Origin: Clostridiales bacterium
GTDB taxonomy: Bacteria; Bacillota; Clostridia; Oscillospirales; Oscillospiraceae
Assembly: GCA_029098065.1 (NCBI GenBank)
Contig: JAQXNP010000211.1
Span: 1 to 7,089 of the forward strand
Length of the DNA: 7,089 nucleotides
Direction: 5' to 3'
In this document: piece by piece, positions 1 through 7,089 of the stretch
Numbering within the stretch: the stretch's first letter is position 1
Layout of the letters: every line of letters begins with the position of its first letter
Program-made: the position numbers and the translations under genes
Notes under the pieces: generated by a model
What the model was told of the DNA's origin: nothing
The model's input: the letters and a program-made list of their open reading frames with translations, nothing else
The model's database searches: none

Positions 1-21
1 CCAATATTTCCTGGTTCTGGG

Positions 22-59
22 AAAAGAAAAATCCTCAAAGCCTTGCGGCTCTAAGGATT
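22..59 (-). terminator. Intrinsic terminator of the tRNA operon
   Basis: Read on the minus strand, AATCCT plus seven more bases (59-47) pairs with its complement (42-30) in a 13-bp stem that includes two G-U pairs, closed by a GCAA (GNRA) tetraloop at 46-43. It runs into a U-tract (TTTTTCTTTT, overlapping the end of the stem). It begins 6 nt after the encoded CCA of tRNA-Val, so it ends the three-gene tRNA transcript. The plus strand shows no comparable T-run after the stem, so it acts in one direction. Confidence 0.92.
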
Positions 60-64
60 CTTCT

Positions 65-141
65 TGGTGGAGACTACTGGACTCGAACCAGTGACCTCCT
101 GCGTGTGAAGCAGGCGCTCTAACCAGCTGAGCTAAGCCTCC
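65..141 (-). tRNA. tRNA-Val (anticodon CAC)
   Basis: A complete 77-nt tRNA including an encoded CCA end. The acceptor stem GGAGGCU/AGUCUCC pairs fully with one G-U. The D-arm is GCUC/GAGC, the anticodon stem is CCUGC/GCAGG with loop UUCACAC, and the T-arm is ACUGG/CCAGU with loop UUCGAGU. Anticodon CAC (positions 34-36) reads the valine codon GUG. It is the last gene of the operon, 16 nt after tRNA-Glu and directly before the terminator. A dedicated CAC isoacceptor fits the GC-rich codon use of the neighbouring genes; many AT-rich Firmicutes manage with UAC alone. Confidence 0.96.
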
Positions 142-157
142 ATGTTATGGAAAAAGG

Positions 158-232
158 TGGTGACGCGTATGGGAATCGAACCCATGTTACCGCCGTGAAA
201 GGGCGGTGTCTTAACCGCTTGACCAACGCGCC
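158..232 (-). tRNA. tRNA-Glu (anticodon UUC)
   Basis: A complete 75-nt tRNA with encoded CCA. The acceptor stem GGCGCGU/ACGCGUC pairs with one G-U. The anticodon stem CCGCC/GGCGG carries loop CUUUCAC, giving anticodon UUC for glutamate codons GAA/GAG. The T-arm AUGGG/CCCAU holds the loop UUCGAUU. It is the middle gene of the Met-Glu-Val operon, separated from tRNA-Met by a 66-nt spacer with a strong hairpin and from tRNA-Val by 16 nt. Confidence 0.96.
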
Positions 233-264
233 ATAAGTGTTGGCCTATGCCGCCTTTTAGGAGT

Positions 265-296
265 CCCCTGGGGGTGCTACCTGCACCCCCGCGGGG
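265..296 (-). other. Strong hairpin in the spacer between tRNA-Met and tRNA-Glu
   Basis: An 8-bp perfect stem GGGGGTGC/GCACCCCC (270-277 with 283-290) closes a 5-nt loop. It is extended by CCCC/GGGG (265-268 with 293-296) across a small internal loop (t269 versus g291-c292). There is no T-run on either side, so it is not an intrinsic terminator. In the tRNA precursor it would lie 3 nt after the tRNA-Met CCA end. It could guide processing, or it could be a copy of a dispersed palindromic repeat; the sequence alone does not decide. Confidence 0.7.
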
Positions 297-298
297 AA

Positions 299-375
299 TG
301 GTAGCGGCACCTGGATTTGAACCGGGGACACTGCGGGTATGAACCGCATGCTCTAGCCAACTGAGCTATGCCGCC
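299..375 (-). tRNA. tRNA-Met (anticodon CAU, elongator)
   Basis: A complete 77-nt tRNA with encoded CCA. The acceptor stem GGCGGCA/UGCCGCU contains a G1-U72 pair, the anticodon stem is UGCGG/CCGCA, and the loop UUCAUAC gives anticodon CAU. The G1-U72 start and the UUCAUAC loop resemble Firmicute elongator tRNA-Met. Initiator tRNAs have an unpaired C1 and three G-C pairs in the anticodon stem, and tRNA-Ile2 usually has a CUCAUAA loop, so both are less likely. The T-stem CCCGG/CCAGG has one mismatch, C51 against A63. It is the first gene of the operon, about 25 nt after the predicted transcription start. Confidence 0.93.
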
Positions 376-406
376 ATGTCACGTCCTGACGAACAGGGCA
401 TGTGTT

Positions 407-435
407 AGTATACCTGATTGTCCCCAAATTGTCAA
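407..435 (-). promoter_or_regulatory. Consensus promoter of the tRNA operon, with AT-rich upstream element
   Basis: On the minus strand a perfect TTGACA (-35, 435-430) and TATACT (-10, 412-407) are separated by exactly 17 bases, and transcription should begin near 401-399. The stretch upstream (about 462-437) is almost pure A/T with A-tracts, as in UP elements of stable-RNA promoters. It directly abuts, and partly overlaps, the stop codon of the response regulator gene. Near-consensus boxes plus an UP-like element fit a highly expressed tRNA operon. Confidence 0.92.
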
Positions 436-462
436 CAGAAATTTTATCGATTTTTTATTTTC

Positions 463-1152
463 TTATTCGACTTTGTATCCTACACCCCACACGGTTTTAA
501 TATATCTGGGATTGCGGCTGGGTTCCTTCAGTTTCTCCCGCAGGCGGCGGATATGGACCATCACCGTATTGTTCCGGTCCAGGTATTTCTCCCCCCACAC
601 CGTCTCAAAAAGCTCCTCCGCGGAAATGACCTTCCCCCGGTTGGAGCACAGCAGCCACAGGATATCAAACTCAATGGGGGTCAGGTTCAGAAGTTCGTCG
701 CTCAGCCAGCACTGATGGGTGGTCTTGTTGATGGTCAGGCTCCCCACAGTGATGACCTCCTCATTTTTCCGCTCCCCGCTGTTGTAGCTGGTGTACCGCC
801 GGAGCTGGGCCTTCACCCGGGCCACCAGTTCCAGCGGGCTGAACGGCTTGGTCATATAATCGTCCGCTCCCACGGTGAGGCCGGTGATCTTGTCGGTATC
901 CTCTGTCTTGGCAGTGAGCATGATGATGGGAAACTGGTGCTCCCGGCGCAGCTCGGCGCACAGGGTCAGCCCCGAGATGTCGGGGAGCATCACATCCAGC
1001 ACCGCCAGATTAATCTCCTCTCTGCCCACGACCTCCAGCGCCTCGGTCCCCGTGCCGCAGGGAAAGACCCGGAACCCCTCCCCCCGCAGGTACACTGACA
1101 CCAGGTCGGCGATCTCCTGTTCATCGTCCACCACTAAGATGTTGGCCTCCAT
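463..1152 (-). CDS. VanR-like OmpR/PhoB-family response regulator (orphan in this window)
   Basis: A 229-aa two-component response regulator that should act in the cytoplasm as a phosphorylation-dependent transcription factor. The receiver domain (about residues 3-118) shows the acidic pocket D9-D10, phospho-acceptor D53 in LDVMLPD, switch residues T80 and Y99, and K102 in KPF. The C-terminal winged helix (about 130-229) has LTPIEFDILWLL, the recognition region NNTVMVHIRRLREKL and the ending YIKTVWGVGYKVE. Many blocks (IADLV, DKITGLTVGADDY, LELVARVKAQLRRY, the C-terminus) resemble VanR of glycopeptide-resistance clusters. I chose the ATG at 1152 because GGAGGAG lies 6 nt upstream; an in-frame TTG at 1191 would add 13 residues but has no Shine-Dalgarno. 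No kinase gene follows: the tRNA operon does. Family assignment is firm; a role in vancomycin response is not shown, since no vanS, vanH, ligase or vanX is present. Confidence 0.93.
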   Translation of the reverse strand: MEANILVVDDEQEIADLVSVYLRGEGFRVFPCGTGTEALEVVGREEINLAVLDVMLPDISGLTLCAELRREHQFPIIMLTAKTEDTDKITGLTVGADDYMTKPFSPLELVARVKAQLRRYTSYNSGERKNEEVITVGSLTINKTTHQCWLSDELLNLTPIEFDILWLLCSNRGKVISAEELFETVWGEKYLDRNNTVMVHIRRLREKLKEPSRNPRYIKTVWGVGYKVE

Positions 1153-1158
1153 GCGTGT

Positions 1159-1165
1159 CTCCTCC
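1159..1165 (-). promoter_or_regulatory. Shine-Dalgarno site fixing the response regulator start
   Basis: GGAGGAG on the minus strand with a 6-nt gap to the ATG at 1152-1150. The upstream TTG candidate at 1191 has no such site, and receiver domains normally begin a few residues before the IL(V/I)VDD strand, as they do from the ATG. Confidence 0.85.
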
Positions 1166-1205
1166 CGGCGAGGGTCTGATCCTTCGCACAAATAAGTTTT
1201 CCAAA

Positions 1206-1268
1206 GCAGCCCCGCGCTTCCGACTCAGAAGATCCGCGAAAACCGCGGGCGCAATTGCGCGGCGCTGC
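1206..1268 (-). promoter_or_regulatory. Structured 5' leader of the response regulator mRNA
   Basis: The predicted transcript starts near 1267 and has a leader of about 115 nt. Its first bases (1268-1257, GCAGCGCCGCGC) pair with GCGCGGGGCTGC (1217-1206) in a 12-bp stem with a single mismatch. Inside is a second hairpin CCGCG/CGCGG (1248-1244 with 1238-1234) with loop GTTTT. A 12-bp palindrome GCGCAATTGCGC (1249-1260) overlaps the outer stem and offers an alternative fold. No U-tract follows, so this is not an obvious attenuator; a stabilising 5' structure is an equal possibility. I do not recognise a known riboswitch. Confidence 0.5.
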
Positions 1269-1273
1269 CCTGT

Positions 1274-1303
1274 ATTATAGGCAAAGGCAGAACATATCGT
1301 CAA
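1274..1303 (-). promoter_or_regulatory. Promoter of the response regulator gene
   Basis: On the minus strand TTGACG (-35, 1303-1298) and a perfect TATAAT (-10, 1279-1274) are 18 bases apart. The regulator therefore has its own start signal after the solute-binding protein gene instead of depending on read-through from secA. The -35 box lies inside an inverted repeat annotated separately. Confidence 0.85.
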
Positions 1304-1309
1304 GATATG
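1293..1309. promoter_or_regulatory. Inverted repeat CATATC-N5-GATATG over the -35 box (candidate operator)
   Basis: Two perfect 6-bp arms (1293-1298 and 1304-1309) are separated by 5 bp, and the -35 hexamer lies in the middle. A factor bound here would cover the -35 box, which points to repression or to a class II-like contact. Which protein binds is unknown. Autoregulation by the VanR-like product is an inference; OmpR-family proteins more often use direct repeats. Confidence 0.5.
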
Positions 1310-1324
1310 CCCCACTCTTGTCAG

Positions 1325-1343
1325 AAAAAGTTCAGAATTGAAC
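1325..1343 (-). terminator. Short hairpin with U-tract at the end of the solute-binding protein gene
   Basis: On the minus strand GTTCA (1343-1339) and TGAAC (1334-1330) form a 5-bp stem with loop ATTC, followed by TTTTT (1329-1325). The stop codon of the upstream gene (1334-1332) is part of the stem. The U-tract is convincing but the stem is short and AT-rich, so termination may be partial. It lies just before the response regulator promoter, a sensible place for the end of the secA-pgeF-lipoprotein transcript. Confidence 0.45.
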
Positions 1344-2867
1344 GATGTTCCATTTCTCCAGCCCGGCGAATACATCCCGCTGGGTCGGAGCCAGTCCGGT
1401 GATCTGCCCCCACTGCGTAAGCACGGAGCCGTTCTTGAAGCAGACGGGCGCGATGGGGGCCAGCTGGGCGATCCGCTGGTACAGCTGGGAGGCCGCCTCC
1501 TTTCGGGCCTCGCCGGAGGCTCCCCGCCAGATATTCAGCAGTTCGTCCACCCCGGCGTCCTGAAACCCGCCGTAGTTAAGGCTTCCCCCTTCCCCCACCA
1601 GAGGCTCCGGGTCAAAGTCCGCCGTCATGGTGGTCTCGCCCAGGTAGAGATCAAAGCTTCCGCTCTCCAGAGCCGCCAGGAAATTCTCCCACGGCAGCTT
1701 TTCCACTGTGACAGCGCATCCCAGAGATTCCAGAGAGCCGGCCAGGGACTCGGCCACCGAGACCTTGTAGGTGTTTTCCTGGTTTACTACCAGCTTCAGC
1801 TCCAGGGCGGAGCGGCCCCGGCGGAGTTTCTCTCCCTCCTGCCCCGTCCAGCCCGCCTGACTCAAGAGCTCTCTGGCCGCCGCCGGATCATAGCCCAGCG
1901 ACTCCGCCAGAGCCGCATCATACTCCGCCGCGCCGGGGTGAATGGGAAGGACCGCGGGGACGGCATGACCCGCCATCAATGTCCCGGAGATCGCCTCCCG
2001 GTCGAAGGCCCGGCTCAGGGCCCGCCGGACCGTTTCATCCTGACACGCTCCGCTCCTGGTATTGAATCCCACATAGAGCAGTGTGCTGGTCGGATAGTCG
2101 GTCGTCTCGAACCGGCCGGAATACCCCAGCACATTTGTCCCGGTGAGGTCGGTGTTCACCAGGGAGATCTCCCTGGCGTCAAAGGCATAGACCAGGTCGT
2201 CGCTGTCCCCCACGGCTTGGAGCGGAATCTCCTCCAGGGGCACGCCGGCCCCGGCCCTGGCGGTGAGCTTCAGGTTTTCTCCCTCCCCGGTGAGGAAATA
2301 GGGCCCGGTGCCCAGGGGCCGGTCAGCGCTGCCCGTCTCTTTCACGATGGGGACATCCAAAAGGGACGGCAGCGCCCCATTGGGCCGGGAGAGACTCACC
2401 GTCACCTGCCCGTCTCCCGCCGTCACCTGCCGGATGTCAGCCAGACGGCCGGCATATCGGGTGCTCTGCCGGGCCAGATTCAGAGAGGCAGCCGCCTCCG
2501 TCCCGGTGAGCGGGGACCCGTCGGAAAACGCGGCGTCGGCCAGAACAAACGTCCAGCTCAGGCCGTCCTCACTGACCGAACAGGAGACGCACAGATCATT
2601 CCGGGGCTGGAACTGCCGGTCCAGGGCAAACAGTCCCCGGTACATCAGGGGGGCCAGGGTCAGGTTGATGCTGCTGCTCCCGGTGATGGGATGAAACCCC
2701 CCGTTGGGATAACAGGCCAGCGCAAAGGGCATCGGTTCCGCCGTCTCCTCCGGGAAAGGGGAAGGGGTCGGTTCCGGCGTGGCTTCGGGCTCCGGCCCTC
2801 CGCAGGCTGTCAGAAGGGCCATGGCCAGAAACAGCGGAGCCAGCCGGGCGCTCTTTCCCCTCCTCAT
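1332..2867 (-). CDS. Solute-binding lipoprotein of ABC transporters, family 5 (peptide/nickel type)
   Basis: A 511-aa extracytoplasmic binding protein, expected to be anchored to the outer face of the membrane. The N-terminus has basic residues, a hydrophobic core and a lipobox L19-T20-A21-C22. An acidic, proline-rich tether follows (about 25-45, PEPEATPEPTPSP). Family 5 hallmarks follow: YRGLFALD (76-83), EDGLSWTFVLADAAFSDGSPLTG (about 100-122), the conserved GTGPYFL (186-192), YVGFNT (265-270), VRRALSRAFDREAI (280-293) and YDPAAARELLSQAGW (326-340). Length is near the family norm. The ATG overlaps the pgeF stop as ATGA and has no clear Shine-Dalgarno, so translation is probably coupled to pgeF. 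No permease or ATPase gene lies within the window. The ligand cannot be told from the sequence: oligopeptide, dipeptide, nickel or another small solute are all possible in this family. An extra pair C93/C96 is visible in the mature protein. Confidence 0.88.
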   Translation of the reverse strand: MRRGKSARLAPLFLAMALLTACGGPEPEATPEPTPSPFPEETAEPMPFALACYPNGGFHPITGSSSINLTLAPLMYRGLFALDRQFQPRNDLCVSCSVSEDGLSWTFVLADAAFSDGSPLTGTEAAASLNLARQSTRYAGRLADIRQVTAGDGQVTVSLSRPNGALPSLLDVPIVKETGSADRPLGTGPYFLTGEGENLKLTARAGAGVPLEEIPLQAVGDSDDLVYAFDAREISLVNTDLTGTNVLGYSGRFETTDYPTSTLLYVGFNTRSGACQDETVRRALSRAFDREAISGTLMAGHAVPAVLPIHPGAAEYDAALAESLGYDPAAARELLSQAGWTGQEGEKLRRGRSALELKLVVNQENTYKVSVAESLAGSLESLGCAVTVEKLPWENFLAALESGSFDLYLGETTMTADFDPEPLVGEGGSLNYGGFQDAGVDELLNIWRGASGEARKEAASQLYQRIAQLAPIAPVCFKNGSVLTQWGQITGLAPTQRDVFAGLEKWNIVQF

Positions 2868-3673
2868 TTCAGGCAGATCAGAGCGGCCTGGCTCCCCCGC
2901 TCCCCCCTGGTATAGCGGTGGGACCAGTATTTTTCCGGTCTACAGAACGTGCAGTCGGGGGAGCTGTCAATATGCCCCGCCAGCACCCCCCGCCGCTCCA
3001 GCCGCAGAGCGTTGAGCCCCTTCAGATCCACGTGGAACTTTCCGTTGGAATCGCTGGAAATAAAGGGCAGAGCGGCCGCTCCCAGGGCGGCGGTCATCGC
3101 GTTGGGCACATCCTCCCCCGTTTCAAAGCAGCACCTGGAGATACCGGGGCCGATGGCCGCCCGGATGTCCGCCGGGGCACAGCCATAGTGGTTCTCCATG
3201 ATCCCAACGGCCTGTTCCACGATCCCTCCGGCGGTGCCCCGCCATCCGGAATGGACGGCGGCGATGACCCGGCGGACCGGATCGCAGAGCAGAATGGTCA
3301 GGCAGTCGGCTCCAAACACCACCAGACCGGCGCCGGGAATGTCGGTGACCAGGCCATCGGCATCATAGCCGGTGGGATCATCGGGCTTTTTTCCCAGGTC
3401 AGCAGAGGTGATAACCCGCACCGTGTCCCCATGGACCTGATTGGAAAAAGCCAGTTTTTCCGGATCCATTCCCAGGGCATGGCACACCCTGCGGTAGTTC
3501 TCCCGGACGTGTTCCGGGTCGTCTCCCCGGGTGCTCCCCAGATTCAGGCTGTCATAGATTCCCTCGGAGACGCCGCCGGTCCGTGTGGTAAACGCATGGG
3601 CCGCTCCGCAGTCCTCCAGCTGGGGGGAAGTCTGGAAGATCAGCCCTTCCACCCGTTTATCGTACAGTTCCAT
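2864..3673 (-). CDS. pgeF: PgeF/YlmD (YfiH, LACC1) family multicopper-fold purine nucleoside phosphorylase / peptidoglycan editing factor
   Basis: A 269-aa single-domain protein of the DUF152 ("polyphenol oxidase", laccase-domain) family, probably cytoplasmic. All signature blocks are present: SNQVHG with H81, YDADGLVT (103-110), FGADCLTILLCD with C124, AVHSGWRGTAGGI with H141, and AAIGPGISRCCFE (172-184). H81, C124 and H141 are the conserved metal-site residues. Members are known to act on purine nucleosides (phosphorylase/adenosine deaminase activities of YlmD and LACC1), and in E. coli YfiH/PgeF removes mis-incorporated serine from peptidoglycan precursors; which applies here is open. AAGGAG stands 5 nt before the ATG. 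It follows secA after 96 nt with hairpins between, and overlaps the next gene by 4 nt. In many Firmicutes ylmD sits in the division-linked yggS-sepF cluster, so the secA neighbourhood is a different setting. Confidence 0.93.
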   Translation of the reverse strand: MELYDKRVEGLIFQTSPQLEDCGAAHAFTTRTGGVSEGIYDSLNLGSTRGDDPEHVRENYRRVCHALGMDPEKLAFSNQVHGDTVRVITSADLGKKPDDPTGYDADGLVTDIPGAGLVVFGADCLTILLCDPVRRVIAAVHSGWRGTAGGIVEQAVGIMENHYGCAPADIRAAIGPGISRCCFETGEDVPNAMTAALGAAALPFISSDSNGKFHVDLKGLNALRLERRGVLAGHIDSSPDCTFCRPEKYWSHRYTRGERGSQAALICLK

Positions 3674-3700
3674 GCCGGCTCCTTTCCCATATCAAGTCGG

Positions 3701-3715
3701 TCAACACCCTGTTGA
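3701..3715 (-). other. Small hairpin between secA and pgeF
   Basis: TCAACA (3715-3710 on the minus strand) pairs with TGTTGA (3706-3701) around a 3-nt loop. It ends 17 nt before the pgeF Shine-Dalgarno (3684-3679) and directly follows the larger secA-end hairpin, so the two would stack in the mRNA. A TTGACC hexamer overlaps it, but no -10 box is found at a suitable distance, so I do not call a pgeF promoter. Confidence 0.5.
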
Positions 3716-3769
3716 TGAGCACACAGCCCTCACCGCCCTGAACGGCCGGTGAGGGCTGTGCCGTGATGC

Positions 3770-3772
<3 letters not shown>
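3716..3772 (-). other. Strong hairpin at the end of secA, without U-tract
   Basis: A perfect 13-bp stem, CACAGCCCTCACC (3722-3734 on the plus strand) with GGTGAGGGCTGTG (3748-3760), has a 13-nt loop that can form three more pairs. Outside it TGAGCA (3716-3721) pairs with TGCTCA (3767-3772) across a 6-nt bulge, taking in the secA stop codon. No T-run follows on either strand, so this is not a canonical intrinsic terminator. It may stabilise the 3' end of secA mRNA, mark a processing site, or reduce read-through into pgeF. Confidence 0.7.
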
Positions 3773-6532
<2,760 letters not shown>

Positions 6533-6576
6533 ATCTTTTAATCACCTTTCGATGGTTTCACAGTCCCAACAATTCA

Positions 6577-6605
6577 AGTATAGATGATACCACACTTTCC
6601 CGCAA
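6577..6605 (-). promoter_or_regulatory. Probable secA promoter
   Basis: On the minus strand TTGCGG (6605-6600) and TATACT (6582-6577) are 17 bases apart, predicting a start near 6570 and a short leader of about 38 nt. The -10 box and spacing are good and the -35 is partial. An AT-rich stretch (TTTTTTA and neighbours, about 6620-6606) lies just upstream. It lies downstream of the preceding gene's terminator, which supports an independent secA start. I see no SecM-like arrest peptide ORF between promoter and secA. Confidence 0.65.
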
Positions 6606-6635
6606 TAAAAAAGTAGAAATTATGAACAAATCCGC

Positions 6636-6667
6636 AAAAATCCCCGGCCGCCGGGGCAGCCGGGGAT
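6636..6667 (-). terminator. Intrinsic terminator of the PLP-enzyme gene
   Basis: On the minus strand ATCCCCGGC (6667-6659) pairs with GCCGGGGAT (6648-6640) in a perfect 9-bp stem with a 10-nt GC-rich loop, followed by a U-tract (6640-6636). It lies 45 nt after the stop codon of the upstream gene; the bases between (6668-6711) show nothing else. Confidence 0.88.
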
Positions 6668-6711
6668 CTCTGGGAAAAGGGCAGCGGCACGCCGGACCGT
6701 TCCTCCCGTAC

Positions 6712-7089
6712 TCAGGCGTTGAACACGTACTGATCCAGCCGGCGGAAGGCCTCCTGTACCCGGGAGAGGGGCAGGGCCAGATTCATGCGGATGTGGCAGG
6801 GGCCGTGGAACATCCGGCCATCCTGAACGGCCACCCCCACGTCCCAGGCGGCCTTCTCCACCTGCTCGATGGTCCGGCCGTGGGCCTCGCACCATTTGGT
6901 GCAGTCCACAAACAGCATATAGGTGCCCTCCGGTCTCGAGACCTCCACCCCGTCAAAGCGGCGGTCAATGCAGCCGCAGGCAAAGTCCGCGTTGCCGGCG
7001 ATGACCTCATTGAGCTCATCCACCCACTCATAGCCCTCCGGCTGATACGCCCCGATCAGGGCGTGCATGGACAGCACGTTCATCTCATT
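6712..7089 (-). CDS. C-terminal part of a MalY/PatB-type PLP-dependent enzyme (aminotransferase class I/II), cut by window edge
   Basis: The last 125 residues of a fold-type I PLP enzyme; the frame stays open through 7089, so the true start and the PLP lysine lie outside the window. The part seen is the small C-terminal domain. It has a helix AYQPEGYEWVDELNEVIAGN, then the MalY/PatB-like block RPEGTYMLFVDCTKW, the segment DVGVAVQDGRMFHGPCHIRMNLALP with the family's substrate-carboxylate arginine in HIRMN, and a final helix VQEAFRRLDQYVFNA. MalY/PatB proteins are C-S lyases (cystathionine beta-lyase) or aminotransferases. Which reaction this one performs cannot be decided from the C-terminus, so I give no gene symbol. 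An internal ATG at 7083 should not be taken as the start. It is followed by a clear terminator before the secA promoter. Confidence 0.88.
   Translation of the reverse strand, partial: NEMNVLSMHALIGAYQPEGYEWVDELNEVIAGNADFACGCIDRRFDGVEVSRPEGTYMLFVDCTKWCEAHGRTIEQVEKAAWDVGVAVQDGRMFHGPCHIRMNLALPLSRVQEAFRRLDQYVFNA

Noticed and set aside
418..1098. 226-codon plus-strand frame opposite the response regulator
   Set aside because: Low-complexity shadow translation; it also runs through the tRNA promoter region and has no ribosome binding site that I can see.
463..1152. Glycopeptide-resistance cluster
   Set aside because: Only a VanR-like regulator is present; no kinase, D-Ala-D-Lac or D-Ser ligase, dehydrogenase or dipeptidase genes are in the window.
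1153..1191. N-terminal extension of the response regulator from a TTG at 1191
   Set aside because: No Shine-Dalgarno before the TTG, extra 13 residues unlike receiver domains, and a strong GGAGGAG correctly spaced for the ATG at 1152.
1338..2915. 525-codon open frame on the plus strand opposite the binding-protein gene
   Set aside because: Composition rich in G, R, P and Q, no domain or signal; the opposite strand has a lipoprotein signal and family 5 motifs over the whole length.
3686..3712. TTGACC as -35 of a pgeF promoter
   Set aside because: No acceptable -10 hexamer 16-18 bases downstream; the expected position falls on the ribosome binding site region.
2918..3715. 265-codon plus-strand frame opposite pgeF
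   Set aside because: Shadow frame; pgeF on the minus strand has all metal-site motifs and a ribosome binding site.
6533..6635. Possible SecM-like leader peptide upstream of secA
   Set aside because: The leader predicted from the promoter is only about 38 nt and contains no open frame with a start and ribosome binding site.

Overview
The window looks like a chromosomal segment of a GC-rich, low-oxygen-gut-type Firmicute (Clostridia; an Oscillospiraceae-like genome such as Flavonifractor or Lawsonibacter relatives is my guess). The grounds are: strong GGAGG-type ribosome binding sites, tRNA genes with the CCA end encoded, a VanR-like response regulator close to those of Gram-positive bacteria, SecA with Firmicute-style sequence, and GC-rich coding with AT-rich promoters. 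All recognisable genes lie on the minus strand, so the window reads biologically from right to left.

Layout in transcription order. (1) 7089-6712: the C-terminal part of a PLP-dependent MalY/PatB-type enzyme (aminotransferase fold), cut by the window edge and followed by a strong intrinsic terminator (6667-6636). (2) A sigma-70/sigma-A promoter (6605-6577) starts a unit with secA (6532-3770), pgeF/ylmD (3673-2864) and a family 5 solute-binding lipoprotein (2867-1332). The last two overlap by ATGA. A strong hairpin without a U-tract and a second small hairpin separate secA from pgeF. A short hairpin with a U-tract sits at the end of the lipoprotein gene. (3) An independent promoter with a dyad on its -35 box (1309-1274) and a structured leader of about 115 nt precede a VanR-like response regulator (1152-463) that has no sensor kinase next to it. 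(4) A consensus promoter with an AT-rich upstream element (about 462-407) drives a tRNA operon Met(CAU)-Glu(UUC)-Val(CAC) (375-65), which ends in a textbook intrinsic terminator (59-22).

How the genes work together: mostly housekeeping. SecA drives export, including that of lipoproteins; PgeF handles nucleosides or peptidoglycan precursors; the tRNAs serve translation. The two accessory-looking items are the orphan lipoprotein, which has no permease or ATPase genes here, and the orphan VanR-like regulator. I found no CRISPR array, insertion sequence, phage gene or evident undescribed multi-gene system. The points most worth a second look are the kinase-less VanR-like regulator with its -35 dyad and folded leader, the orphan binding protein coupled to pgeF, the altered SecA zinc tail and the hairpins between genes.
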